DNA of 48,483 nucleotides from Smittium culicis (Eukaryota; Kickxellomycota; Harpellomycetes; Harpellales; Legeriomycetaceae): the NCBI GenBank assembly GCA_001970855.1, contig LSSN01003292.1, positions 1-48,483 of the forward strand, given 5' to 3'. A program made the position numbers and the translations under genes. The notes below the pieces were generated by a model. That model was not told the DNA's origin. It did not search any database and saw only the letters and a program-made list of their open reading frames with translations. This document shows, piece by piece, positions 23,160 to 34,205 of the stretch (the stretch's first letter is position 1; each line of letters starts with the position of its first letter).

Positions 23160-24446
23160 TTAATCCAGAGATAGCAACGCGGCTGTATCGTCTTACTGTG
23201 TGATACGTATTATGAGATAATAAGTGTCTAACATGTCATAATTGGACCAAAATTGATGATAGACTATATTATCTGCTGAAAGACTTGATGCTTAAGCTAG
23301 TTTAGCCCCAATAGCTCGAGACTTAGATATGGGCAAATTAGGCGGTCTCTGTACAAGTACCGATAAATTTTGGATATGCCTACTAATTATATCTACAGAT
23401 ATCGGAATATTGAGATTCCTAGTATTTCTGAACAGCATATTAACAGTAATAGCGTTATTTTTGGTGTGTGGTAAAGGGCACGGAGTATACGCTATTTTTT
23501 CTTTGTACATCTTGTAAACCTATACTGGGCATAAAAATGGGTCTGAATGCTCCTTAATCTCGCAAGGGCGCTCGATTGGCTATCCATTCCGCTTCTCTTT
23601 TGGAGCTATAATTTTCATCTTAAGGACTCCATTATGTATCGTAGTTCTGGAATCATCTATACGATGGATGTCACTAGCGCGAAGAAGCCCACACAAAGCC
23701 AATAACCAATACGACTTTGATATAAGTTGTGGGATATCTAGTTATTGTCCCATTCCCCTTTATCTTAGTATTAGGATCATGAGGGAAATATCAATTGCTG
23801 TCCTAACGAAAGATTTTATTTCGGTGGTATTTATTGCGCTTAGAAACTCCTTGAGACACTGTTAATTGTCTATTTCTTAGAATCCTCTACTAGGCTAGTC
23901 ATTGCCAATTAAATATGCTTTGATATTATTTACCCAAAGCTTATTGGCTATGAATATTTCAGTTTAACATTCGAAAATGTGACTAGCCTTTATTGGAGAT
24001 TTCGCCTGCATTTTTGATATTCCATTCTAAAAATTTAATCATAGTATAGTACCTGGATCGGCGTTTAGCTGAACCTTGGTTTGAAACGGCGATTTTAATG
24101 GCGTTATCTGTGAGATTTTTTGCGTTGATGATGCTCCGCTGATCCTCCAAACCATCAAGCACCACGCCTTTTTGTTGGAGAGCGGTGATTTTCTGCATGC
24201 AGAATCTGTTATCGCCGTTTTCACTTTTAGAACTACTGGTGTTATACCGAAATGCTCAGAAGATTCTGGTACCATATTGCTGTTTTCCATAACGGAGTGG
24301 CCAGTATTATTTTTAGATTCTCCCGTTTGATTTTCTGGATTTTTTGGCCAATCAGAATCCATGGATGGCATCCTTAAAGGTTGTACCATCCTAACCAACT
24401 GTGTGATAGCGAGTTCTGTTCCACAGATTTGTTTCCTGGTAACCAT
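23160..24446 (-). pseudogene. tyrosine recombinase relic of the DIRS-like element
   Basis: The minus-strand frames give an N-terminal SAM-like segment (SAKRRSRYYTMIKFLEWNIK, about 24010-24070). The catalytic domain follows: RASDIHRIDDSRTTIHNGVL near 23630-23690, with the likely first catalytic Arg; KIIAPKEKRNG; a CPV motif; HIQNLS; then KSRAIGAKLA near 23292-23322. The C-terminal FWSNYDMLDTYY near 23225-23260 includes the likely nucleophilic Tyr. Stops interrupt the frame at several places and there is at least one frame change, so no active recombinase can be made. The 5' part, around 24130-24446, resembles the linker between RNase H and recombinase seen in DIRS elements. Confidence 0.8.
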
Positions 24447-24529
24447 CTTTAGATGGCTTATACCTTCCTGTTTGCTCTTGACGTGAATAAGTTCACATCG
24501 TTCTTCTTGTAATGGAGAGATATCTTATT

Positions 24530-25860
24530 CGAAAGCTTTGTCTGATAATGACCATTCAGTCTGAGCGGCGATTTTTCTCGGTGCATCCGCTGGATTCATG
24601 GTATTTGGGACATATGTGACACGAGGAAGGGTTTTTATATTCATAAAGAGATTCCAAATGCGTTATGCGATTTTCTATAGCTCCGATGATTTGATTCTAC
24701 CAAAAATTTTGAGGTAAGCCAAGGTCGTGGTGTTTTCTGAATAGAACAGAACTGATTTATCGACGTCATTATAAAGCATTAGTGTGTATAATACTGTTAT
24801 AATTTCTTTCATATTGATACGAATCATCTAATCCGTGTAATTCCATACTCATGAGTAGAATTGAGAGCCAAATACTATCCCTCATGCAGTGTCGCTGGAA
24901 TCTGTAAAGACTTCTAGCTCCGGTTTCTCTGGAAGGAAGAATTGGCTGTTACATACCTTTAATTTGTGTACCCAAAATGACAGATTCTGAGCTCCCAGCC
25001 CTGTCAGTGTAATATTCAATGTCCATGATTTCGTCTTGGAGATTCATCTGTTCTTCTACTCTAATAGCCTAATCAACATTAATCTACCTGGCAGTAATGC
25101 TATCTACATCACTTGGACTTTTCCTATAAAACTGGAAAAGTATTTTAATTTCGTTAATCCCGCTTTAAAAATATCTGCAGCTTTCCTTCAGAGGTCACTG
25201 AACTTGGACATAGGTACCTTCTGCATCATCTCGCGCGAGTTTATTTTTCATACTCATGTGAGCTATGGGCTGTGACAGGGTTATTACTGATTTCTCCATC
25301 TTGATTTTGTACTCAAGCTCGAGGAGCTTACGATAAATCAGGTCAGCATTAAAAAAAAATTGATCCTTTGTGTCTTCGAATATAAATAGGTAGTCTAGAC
25401 ACACCGTTATTCGTATCCCATGTGACCTCTCTCATGCCAATACTGAGCGTTTAATCTTACTAAACGAGTGTTGACTAAGAGGTAGCCAAAAAGGGATAGC
25501 ACAGAACTGGTAATCCTGTCCATTAAAATAGAAGCGGAGATACTTTTGTCAGGATTCGTGGATCAGGATGTGCATATACGCATCCTTCAGATCCAGAGAA
25601 GCCATAAAATCCTTTCTGCGAATTAGACATTAGATCGATGCCAATGAATCCATCTTGAAGTTCCACCCTTCGACACTAAGATCCAATTTTCTCATTTTTA
25701 GGGCTAATCTTAGTCTCTCTGTTTTCTTTGGTATCACAAAGAGGTTACTGTAGAACTTTGGGCTCCGTGAATTCACCTGTTCGATAGCTTTCTTGCCAGT
25801 ATCGAGACGTCTTCCCCCGTCAATACAGCATGAGCAGCGGCTTCAATCTTACTCTTGTAA
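24530..25860 (-). pseudogene. reverse transcriptase / RNase H relic of the DIRS-like element
   Basis: The minus-strand reading gives FYSNLFVIPKKTERLRL (near 25730-25770), then FMASLDLKDAYMHILIHES (near 25550-25610), an RT palm motif, and YLRFYFNGQDYQFCAIPFW. The YxDD catalytic box survives only as CLDY (near 25390-25402), so a catalytic Asp is lost. KLLELEYKIKMEKSVITLSQ and SSFIGKVQ follow. The RNase H part has ELEVFTDSSDTA (near 24890-24930), INMKEIITVLYTLML, and NTMNPADAPRKIAAQTEWSL (near 24545-24610). In-frame TAA and TGA codons break it repeatedly. LDLKDAY and NPADAPR are typical of DIRS-type RT/RNase H. Confidence 0.85.
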
Positions 25861-25869
25861 CGCCGCGGG

Positions 25870-26984
25870 TTGTGCATGAGTGGTGGTGGTCCCATCAAAT
25901 GCGGTCAGCGGAGCAGTTTCGTCGTCATACCTTTTCGGTTTTTTAGTAGAGGAGGGCCAAACTTGGGTGGTCAAAGGTCATCCAAGCGAATTTTATCTAC
26001 AAAAAGACTTTCTTTGTTCTTTTCCAAAGTCTTCAAAATTGGTTTCTTCTTCCTGAATATAATCTTGAATCATTCTCGGCGATGTTGCGGGCCCAGTGGC
26101 TGACCATAATTCTGGCCCATGTAGAGCGGAACATCGCAAGACGGCCCCCTACTGAAGGAGCGGCTGTGGGGTCCATTGGGATCCCTTTCCCCTGCCACGA
26201 ACTTTCCCACGAAATGTAGCTATGTGGATTGGATGTTAGTTGCGGTGGTCTGTGACGTAGCTTCTGCGGTTTGCGGCTAAGTATATTTGGTACTGATACC
26301 GTTTTGCGTACCATACTTCTGGTTCCCGCAAAAGGGCATGCGAATATAGGGGCGCTACTCTGACATATTTCTGGATATGAGGGCAACTAGCTTTTATTGA
26401 TCCATGAGCGTCTTAGTGATAGGTTCTACTAGCTGTTGCGACTTTCACGGGAATTCCATGTCTTTATGAAGGTTTTCGAGTCTCCATTGTGTGGCTATTG
26501 AGGCAATATCTGACAACAGGACTCTCATATTACTAGATAACAGAATATTAGCATCGTCATTCTTGACTAGAAGGTTCTCCATAATTCTATTGTGAGTGTA
26601 GTAATCAAATTTACGGTTAGCTTGATCTAAGATGGCCTATATTCCGCACAGGGTTGTGTTGGATTTCTTCACAGCGTATGAAGCTGAGTCGTTTAGTGGT
26701 GGTGGTAAGTATTCCATCCAACTACTTCGAGAACAAGAGTGAATTGACTATACTTTCATCTTCATTTAGAGGAGCGCGGAAGAAGTCTTCTTCGATAGAA
26801 GGAAGAGATTTGATGAGCTCTGTATAGACAGTCAAGCCAGTAAGCGGAATTTTCGTGCTGAATTAAGGGTCTTCTAGTTCTATGTGCGCTCCTTTACACA
26901 AAGGAGCTATTTAAAAACTTCCGTAAGTACCTTAACCTGGTCTTGGCTAACGTATACATAGTATTTATCTTCTTGATACATCAT
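25870..26984 (-). pseudogene. Gag-like first ORF relic of the DIRS-like element
   Basis: From ATG 26984 (MMYQEDKYYVYVSQDQVKVL) a broken minus-strand frame runs towards the RT region. Fragments include NRIMENLLVKNDDANILLSS, and a Gly/Pro/Arg-rich tail (near 26080-26220) with GERDPNGPHSRSFSRGP and MGQNYGQPLGPQHRRE, as expected for a nucleic-acid-binding Gag end. No zinc knuckle is visible. Position and order are the main evidence. Confidence 0.6.
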
Positions 26985-27094
26985 TTTTTAATAGAATAAA
27001 TATAAAGTAATAGTATTTATAAAAATTTAAATTTGAAAATCTTTATGGCGGGTAGAGTACCTTTTCGAAAGAAAAAATGATAGGAATAACATAT

Positions 27095-27177
27095 ACTGTA
27101 CTTTCAGTAATTATAAGAAAAAATTTTTTTAGCTTTCTTGTTTCATTAAATATTAAAAATTTTTATTTTTGAAAGTT
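27095..27177. repeat. left inverted terminal repeat of the DIRS-like element
   Basis: Reverse complement partner of 22925-23010. It lies about 110 bp upstream of the Gag-like start codon at 26984, so it probably carried the element promoter. I could not find the outer 21-bp arm on this side. Confidence 0.8.
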
Positions 27178-27180
27178 TTT

Positions 27181-29621
27181 AATTTAATTCATGTATTATA
27201 TCTCTATTTGTATCCCAGAGGCAAATTATTCAATAAAAAACTTGAATTTTAATCCTCAAAATCAAGTATATTATATCTTTCAAATCGATAAATGAGTCAT
27301 AGAATCATGCTGAATAGAGAGGTTTCACGAAAAAATTTTATCTCAGTACATTGTGTCGTTATATCATCTTTCAAAACTTGCTTTGTTTCAGGAATAAACG
27401 ATATATTGATTTATAAAGAAAAGTAATTCTATACCCTGTAAATCACGAATTAAATTGCCAAAATAATCCCTAAATTTAAAATTAAAACTAAGTGATATAA
27501 ATTTGCAATATGATTGATATGAAATTGAAGTAAAAAGTTCTATACATCCACTCTAAATATAATACCAGGGTACCTTTTGGAGATTTCATTTATACTAAAG
27601 TTGGATAAAATAATTAATAGTTTAGACTAGTATGTAAAACAGTTATAATTTCAAACTTTGATTGATTTTTATCATTTATAGGTATTTTCAACCTAAATTA
27701 TTTGTTTATCTAATCGCTTTGTTAAATACCTAGTTTTATGTTTAATGCTAGGTATGAATTGCTTCAGGTAATATTGATTTACATAAATGTATGGAATCAA
27801 ATGATTGAGATTTATCGAAATTGCGGAACTATAAACCTTAATAATAAACTAAAGATAAAATAAGTCTGATAAAAATAAAAAACATTTCAGATAAAAACAC
27901 ATACATATTCGATCATTTAGCGGTATGAATAAGTTTAGATTAGAATAATTTTCAGCGCTTTACTTGCGTGTATAGAAATGCTTTAAAAGCGGTTAACTCT
28001 CTGTATTCGTGCACTTAAGGTATAATATTTTTTTAATGATCGTGTTTTATCTAATGGTATTAATACATAAATTAGATTGATTTCAGAACTATTCCGAGGT
28101 GGTATCGATAATCCATAAAAAATGGCGGAGCTATATTTACCAATATGTTGATAACAATGGGACAGTGTCAAAACCACGATATAAGAACTTTTATTCGAGG
28201 TTTAGCATGTTTAATTTTTCATTTAATAGAAAAAAAATCAAATAATTTGGGTAAATTGACATTATTTTCAAATCAGCTTAAAATCGAGTAAAAATTATCA
28301 AATATATACAATGGGAGTATAGATATCATATCCCTCTCAATAGAACTCATACACATTTTTATGAAATATTATATTATTGTTTGTAAGACTTATCCATGCT
28401 TGTAGAATCTATTATGAAAATTCCAATTTGTTATTTGATTCAGCTTGGATTGTTTTATCAGTGATAGTCTCTGTAGCTTTTCTGGATTTTTTTGAAAAAA
28501 GTTTTTAAAATGCGCCGAAATTTGATATATATGCAATTTATTAAGCAATAATAAACTATAATAAATAGATGCTAAACTATTAGTAAATCTAACTAATATA
28601 TTAATTTTACTGCATATCCATTAATAATTTGTTTTTAATAATAAGGTTTTATAGTATACAATACATAGCAGAATGCTTCTTATTTATATGCTCAATCTGG
28701 TTCCTAGATTTATCCATAAATACTTCAAATTCTATATATAACCAGGGCTAGTGTTATAATTTGACAATAAGTCAAATAAAATCGAATAATTTACAGTATA
28801 AGCCATGGTTTATTTTGAGTAGCGTTATTTTTATTGGCTTGCGATTTTTCGCTTTAGTTTTGTGCCAAAAGTAGCAAATTTGAGAATTTTGAATAGCTAT
28901 CCTATACAGTTATATGATTTGTGGATAAACTAGGCACAAAAACGAATAATTCTACAGAGAATCAATCGTTATTTCTAACGATGCTCCATTATAACAAAAC
29001 TCGACTGGTAATTGGCCATTAGATCCGTTAGGTTGAAAGAAATTAAAACCCTTTAAAAAAAAGGATATTTCAATTCAACAATTTAAAGTAAACACAAATA
29101 TCTCAAAGATAAAGTTTTCTTTATAATATCTACTCGCATCTTTATTGATAAACCAAACTTTACTACTCGCATTTAAAATATTCGCATCCCCCCAAAAATC
29201 AAACAATTTCAAGTCCTAAATGAGCTTGGCTCGATCGTTTTCAACAGCTTTTATTTGATTAGGAAACTTTTATCTAGATAGTTTTGACCTAGTTAGCAAG
29301 ATTTTGAAATAAACTTTGCATAGACTACGACACCTAAATTCACCGTCTTTAATACTCTTTAGCATCGACTGTTTCCTCAATTATTTAGGTAAACAAACCA
29401 TAAAAGTAGCTGCAAAATCAAAAAAAAAAAAATTTATCACTTTATTTACCCTAACAAAGTTTCAAAAAGCCCCAATTTCCCGCTACCTTTATGATTTTAG
29501 AATTTATAATAATATTTTGTTAGAAATATGTTCCAGAGCGATATATTTTATGAAACTGGAACTTAACTATACTTTTTTTTATCATTCCCATAAATTTGCA
29601 TTTCTATAGATTTTCAAAAAA
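27181..29621. other. AT-rich gene desert, right part
   Basis: No coding-like frame was accepted. Frames at 27983-28177 (minus) and 29316-29609 (plus) are short, lack ATG context or have non-coding composition. The last few hundred bases should contain the promoter of the PQ-loop gene that begins at 29622. Confidence 0.55.
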
Positions 29622-30718
29622 ATGAATGAAAATGATATTTTTCGGAATTCCCTTTCGCACTTTTGCGGCTCAATATCTATTATAACTGCTGTGCTAGCCT
29701 CAATACCGTATGACTTTTATTTTAAATTTATTTCACCTATTGATTCTAACATTTTTTTAATCATGAATCCATCTCAACAAAAAGCCAGTTTGCAAAAAAC
29801 TACAAAAACAAAAGTAGCGATGGAATTTCCTTGACTTGTCTGTGGATTTTGCTAGCTGGTGACTATTTAAATTTTCTGGGTGCATTTACACAAGGAATAC
29901 TTATTACAGCGATTATTCAGGCACTATACTATGCATTTAATAGTACCGCTTTAGTGATCCAGTCCATATACTACAGGAAGTATTATCGTGGTTCCAACCA
30001 TAAATCTTATAGTAGAATCGATGATCCTCTAGAGTCTTCTTTTCAAAATAATTCGGATCCTTTTCATGATCCAACAGATATTCCTCTAGTAGCTTCAAAT
30101 GGTTACATAGATGAAACTCCTGATATTGGTTTTTTTGATAGAATACCTAGGAATCAGAGAGGTTTTCTCTCTATGTTTGCAAATGAAGTTAAAAAAAATC
30201 TAGCCAGGCTATACAAAACAGCAAAGTTCTTTTCGTTATACAAGCTGTTGGCTTATCTAACCATTTCAACGATTTACTTTTATATTATTTACATCTTAAT
30301 TGAAAAGGTATTTTTACTCGCAGCCTACTCTATTATCACTTTAACCTTTACGTTATATAAACATTTTAAATATATTTCTGCAATCATATTTAAAATATGT
30401 ACTTTTTTTTTATAGTCTATTATTTTAGGCAAGGATGTCAAGTTCATTTCTCATCTGTTTGGGTATATCAGTACCACATTGTATTTAGTTGCACGCATAC
30501 CACAGATATCCAAAAACTACAGAACAAAGTCTTGCGAAGGGCTTTCGATCTTTATGTTTATTCTTATTTTTTCATCAAACCTGTTTTATACCACTTCATT
30601 TTTTCTTAAATCTACGAGTATTGAAAATCTTATGACAAGTTTGCCTTGGATTCTCGGGTGCACTTTAACGCCACTTCTGGACTCTATCGTTTTCTATCAA
30701 TTTTATTGCTATAGATAA
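29622..30718 (+). CDS. PQ-loop repeat membrane protein (Ypq/Rtc2-like), copy 1, 3 exons
   Basis: Seven-helix transporter family. The yeast Ypq proteins export basic amino acids from the vacuole. Exons 29622-29707, 29785-30307 and 30416-30718 give 303 aa. The first intron splits the Pro codon of the first PQ motif (phase 2) and splicing restores ASIPQFAKNYKNKSSDGISL; this required an AAAAAG acceptor rather than the later CCAG. The second PQ loop, ARIPQISKNYRTKSCEGLSI, is intact in exon 3. Between them lie helices with LLAGDYLNFLGAF and an acidic, hydrophilic loop of about 75 residues, longer than the helix linkers of small PQ-loop transporters. It lies in the same orientation as a paralogue 1.8 kb downstream with the same intron positions and phases. 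Substrate is not deducible. Confidence 0.88.
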
Positions 30719-30930
30719 AGCATTTTTATTTTGCCCTAGGTTTGTAATCTGTTTTTTTTTTTTTTGATATTATTTATATTTGAAATGAACTCTAGTACAA
30801 AACATTAATACTTTACAGTTGGTATTGATATCAAACTGAACTTTGACTAATACCCTGTTTAAAATATGAAGTAAAAATTTGCACAATTTTATTGTAATTT
30901 AGATTGTAATAATATATTTATGCATTTTAT

Positions 30931-31127
30931 TTAACCCTTTCCCGTCCAGTACTCTTTGAAAAATTAAATTAATTAATTTGTGTATGATTAATAATGAATT
31001 AAACTATTTGCGTTTATTTTATAATATACCAATACCTCTTAAAGCCTCGAAATTAAAGTATTATAATTGAACGCTGATGGCTATATTTTGTAGATCAAAA
31101 ATAGTCTACCGTGCGGGAAAGGGTTAA
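30931..31127 (-). repeat. piggyBac-like MITE (family 1, subfamily A)
   Basis: Reverse orientation: it starts TTAACCCTTTCCCGTCCAGT then ACTCTTTG, and ends ATCAAAAATAGTCTACCGTG then CGGGAAAGGGTTAA. Length is 197 bp. It lies 0.2 kb downstream of the first PQ-loop gene and shares its last TTAA with an oppositely oriented copy. Confidence 0.85.
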
Positions 31128-31318
31128 TCCTTTCACGTGCAATAGTTTATTTTTGATCTACCAATTCTAGTAAACTAGATTCTACAATAAAAATTCCGAG
31201 ACACGTATAATTATTGATATATGTTAGTATTGCTACAAATAATAAATTTGCATATATCATATACGAATCACTAGTTAATTTTTTTTTTTTTTGAGAGTGC
31301 TGGACGGGCAAGGGTTAA
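31124..31318 (+). repeat. piggyBac-like MITE (family 1, subfamily A), inverted partner
   Basis: It starts TTAATCCTTTCACGTGCAAT then AGTTTATTTTTGATC, and ends GAGAGTGCTGGACGGGCAAG then GGTTAA. Length is 195 bp. With the previous copy it forms a 388-bp imperfect palindrome around one TTAA. Confidence 0.8.
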
Positions 31319-32520
31319 TTATAAGCAAATCAAAGTTTTAGGCTATGAAAATATTAAAAGCATAGGGTCAAATGATGGTGCTTTGTTTCACTAATTCAAT
31401 ATTAATCGATTGTTCTTGACTGTGGAGATGACGGGGTTAAGAAAGTATGGGGGTCTCACAATTATTCTGAAAATTACACATAGGTTCCATTTAACAAGAT
31501 TGATGCAGCTTTTTTTTTTAATAAAAAATTTTTTTTTCGTTGTATAACTTGATTCCTACTTAATTTTATTTTACATTTTTTTAGGTTGCTAATTACCTAC
31601 AAAAATAATATTAAATCGTATAAACTAAAATGCTTGAATTAAAAATAATAGTTGTTATTTTTGAACACAATTTTACCTCCAAGTTCAATAATTACCTATT
31701 TTTTTATTAATTTTGTAGGATAAAAATTAGGGGCTATTATTCATAATTCTAGCTCAAAGACAAATCAATTTTATCAATTCCTAGTAGCATTTTATGATTT
31801 TTATTTCTTCAGTATTACAAAAGCTAGAGCCTTTCATAAATTTATAAATCGTTAGTGTATTTTTCGCCAGGATGTCTATTGGTTGATATGATCGAGTATG
31901 TGGAGATTAGTCGTTTTTGAGATTAAAAAAATATAAAATCACATTTGGTTATAAAAGTCGAATGCAATTAGGCACTATATAAATATGTCCTAGACATATT
32001 AGCGGTTAAAAAAAAGAGGGTACAAAACTGTATAAAACGCGTTTATAAATGTCAGAATAGAGGAATTATCAAAATTATAATGTTATTGGAGGATTTTTTA
32101 AAATTGTCAAATTATAAATTTATTTACTTATTTATTAGTTTTTTGAAAGCTTTTAAAAAGCATAAAATTAGAACGAAGCCACATTCGCTTTTCGAACCCA
32201 GGGGAATATTCTATTCGTAGGAAAAATCATAAAAATATAAATTATCATAGCCTTTAACTTTATTTATCAGAATTTCGTTATCTAATTTTAGATGAATGAG
32301 TATAGCTCTCATCGATTTTCAACTGTAATCAAAGCTTTTTTTTGTTCTAATTACTATTCAACCAAAATAAAAAGAAAAGATTTATTTTCTATGAAAACGA
32401 ACTAGATACTTTGAATAAAATAGAAACTAAAACCTACAATACGTATTATATAACCATCGTAGTGTTAATAAGAATAATCTAATACATAAATAGCCAACAG
32501 AAAAATAATATTAACGGAAA
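31319..32520. other. intergenic stretch between PQ-loop genes, nothing recognised
   Basis: AT-rich, with no coding-like frame and no clear copy of either repeat family. It should carry the promoter of the next gene. Confidence 0.5.
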
Positions 32521-33734
32521 ATGGTAGGAATAGGACCTAGTAGACACTTTCTTTCGCAATTATTTGGATCTTTGTCCATTATAACCTCAGTGATGATAAC
32601 TGCACCGTAATAAAAATTATTTATTCTAAATAAGTAATTGATCATTAGTCACATATTTCGATTAGAATATTTATTAGCAAAAGAAAACTGATAGCTATAC
32701 ACTTTCTTGCTTAATATTTATAATAAAAATACCTTTTATTTTCTTTGATAAAAAATGATTATGATTATTTATCCAAAATAGACAACTGATAAAGAATTAC
32801 AGAGAAAAAAATGTTGGTGGAATATCTATTACATTCATGACAATTTGGGCATTTGGAGATTATTTCAATTTTGCAGGCGCGTTTTTCCAAGGAATAATTC
32901 TTACAGCAATTTTACAAGGCTTCTATTATACCTTAAACACAACATTCATGCTTGCGCAAACGTACTATTACATGAGATACTATAAAAATGGGATAAAAGT
33001 AACAAATTTTAGAGAAGAAGACATAGCTCGTGGTTCTGATAATTCAATATTTGTAACTACACATAAAATCAGGAGAAACTCTAGTGAGCTACCGCTAATA
33101 AAAGACAATTCTATAAAGAAGCGCCTGCCAATTTCAAGCTACCTGGAATATGAATCCTTAAATTTATATTCTGGAGGGCCAACTTTTTATACCAATTCAC
33201 AAAGCGATAATTTGCTCGCGAGAAGAAAATCAGTTTCTATTTCTAAAATATCAATACTCAAATCTATTCTGGCTTTAATAATCGTATCAATTGGTATATT
33301 GAAACTGATTAGTATTGTAAGACATTTTTTACTTTAAAATTTTACTTATTTTTTTTTACCTTGATATTAAAACAACTAAATTATATTTAATATATTAAAA
33401 AAAATTTAATTTCTCCACCCAGTCAATGAAATTAAACAACAAGGTGCGATTTTGGCCGCAGATTTTTGGATATATCAGCGCATCATTATACACATACGCT
33501 CGCATTCCGCAGATAAAAAAAAACTATAGAACAAAATCCTGTGAGGGCCTTTCTATAATGATGTTTATACTAACAATATTCACAAACTTATTCTACGCTG
33601 CATCGTTTTTTCTGGAGTCCTGTAGTGTCGAACATATTATGGTCAGTTTACCTTGGATACTTGGCAGCACCTTAACACCTTTTATGGATTTTACACTAGT
33701 TTATCAGTTCTATATTTACAGAAGAAGTCGGTGA
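32521..33734 (+). CDS. PQ-loop repeat membrane protein (Ypq/Rtc2-like), copy 2, 3 exons
   Basis: Exons 32521-32606, 32782-33316 and 33423-33734 give 310 aa. The first exon is 86 bp, exactly as in the gene at 29622, and again the intron splits the Pro codon of the first PQ motif (APQLIKNYREKNVGGISI after splicing). The second loop is ARIPQIKKNYRTKSCEGLSI. Helical segments include FGDYFNFAGAFFQGIILTAI and SLPWILGSTLTPFMDFTLVY. The central hydrophilic loop (about residues 95-160, with RRNSSELPL and ARRKSVSISK) shares almost nothing with copy 1, whereas the second half of the protein is very close. Shared intron phases and order indicate a local duplication. Expected in the vacuolar or lysosome-like membrane; substrate unknown. 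Confidence 0.88.
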
Positions 33735-34205
33735 AGGAATTTTCATGTTATCGGTTGTTAATAGTCGCCAATCTCATTCAGAGAATATGTATTATTCACC
33801 ACAAAAATTTCATATGTCCCATTATTTCAGTCAAATTATTAAAGTGAACATTTTTTTACCCTCTAAAAAATTTTACAAATTTATGCGAATTTTGATTAAA
33901 TTATATATATATTTTATTATGAACTTTGATTGTAATAAAATATTTTGTTAGGTTTCCATAAAAATAGGTTGGTTTTACATAAGGTATTAATTAATAAATT
34001 ACGAATCGTTTTTAATAAATTAAATTTTTCTTGGATCAGATTTCTAATAAGAAAAAAAAATCATACCATTTCTAAACAGATAAAATATCAAAAAAAAAAA
34101 AATTAAAAGCCAGAAACTTTGGTAACTTATGGTCGTTCTCCTTTTATTTTGTCTATAAAAACAGAAAGAAATCTATTTTTTAAATATTGAATATCAGGCT
34201 AGCTA

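Larger units (their letters stand above)
22827..27180 (-). mobile_element. decayed DIRS-like tyrosine-recombinase retrotransposon
   Basis: Read on the minus strand, relics of a Gag-like protein, reverse transcriptase, RNase H and a tyrosine recombinase follow in order between 26984 and 23160. The coding part is framed by inverted terminal repeats (27095-27177 and 22925-23010), and extra complementary sequence lies between the recombinase and the right end. This order, with inverted rather than direct repeats, is that of DIRS elements, which use a tyrosine recombinase in place of an integrase. The total is about 4.35 kb, near the usual DIRS-1 size. Many stop codons and changed catalytic residues show it is dead. 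Its higher G+C than the flanks suggests later arrival. Confidence 0.85.

Noticed and set aside
24039..24446. 135-codon minus-strand frame as a live gene
   Set aside because: It is one frame of the broken recombinase/linker relic of the DIRS-like element.
25870..26103. 77-codon plus-strand frame
   Set aside because: Opposite strand of the Gag-like relic, and no known motif.
29316..29609. 97-codon frame just upstream of PQ-loop copy 1
   Set aside because: No ATG start, low-complexity Lys runs, and most likely the promoter or 5' UTR of the next gene.
32150..32230. tRNA-like GGGTTCGAA word on the minus strand
   Set aside because: The surrounding sequence does not give a B-box spacing, A-box or cloverleaf stems.
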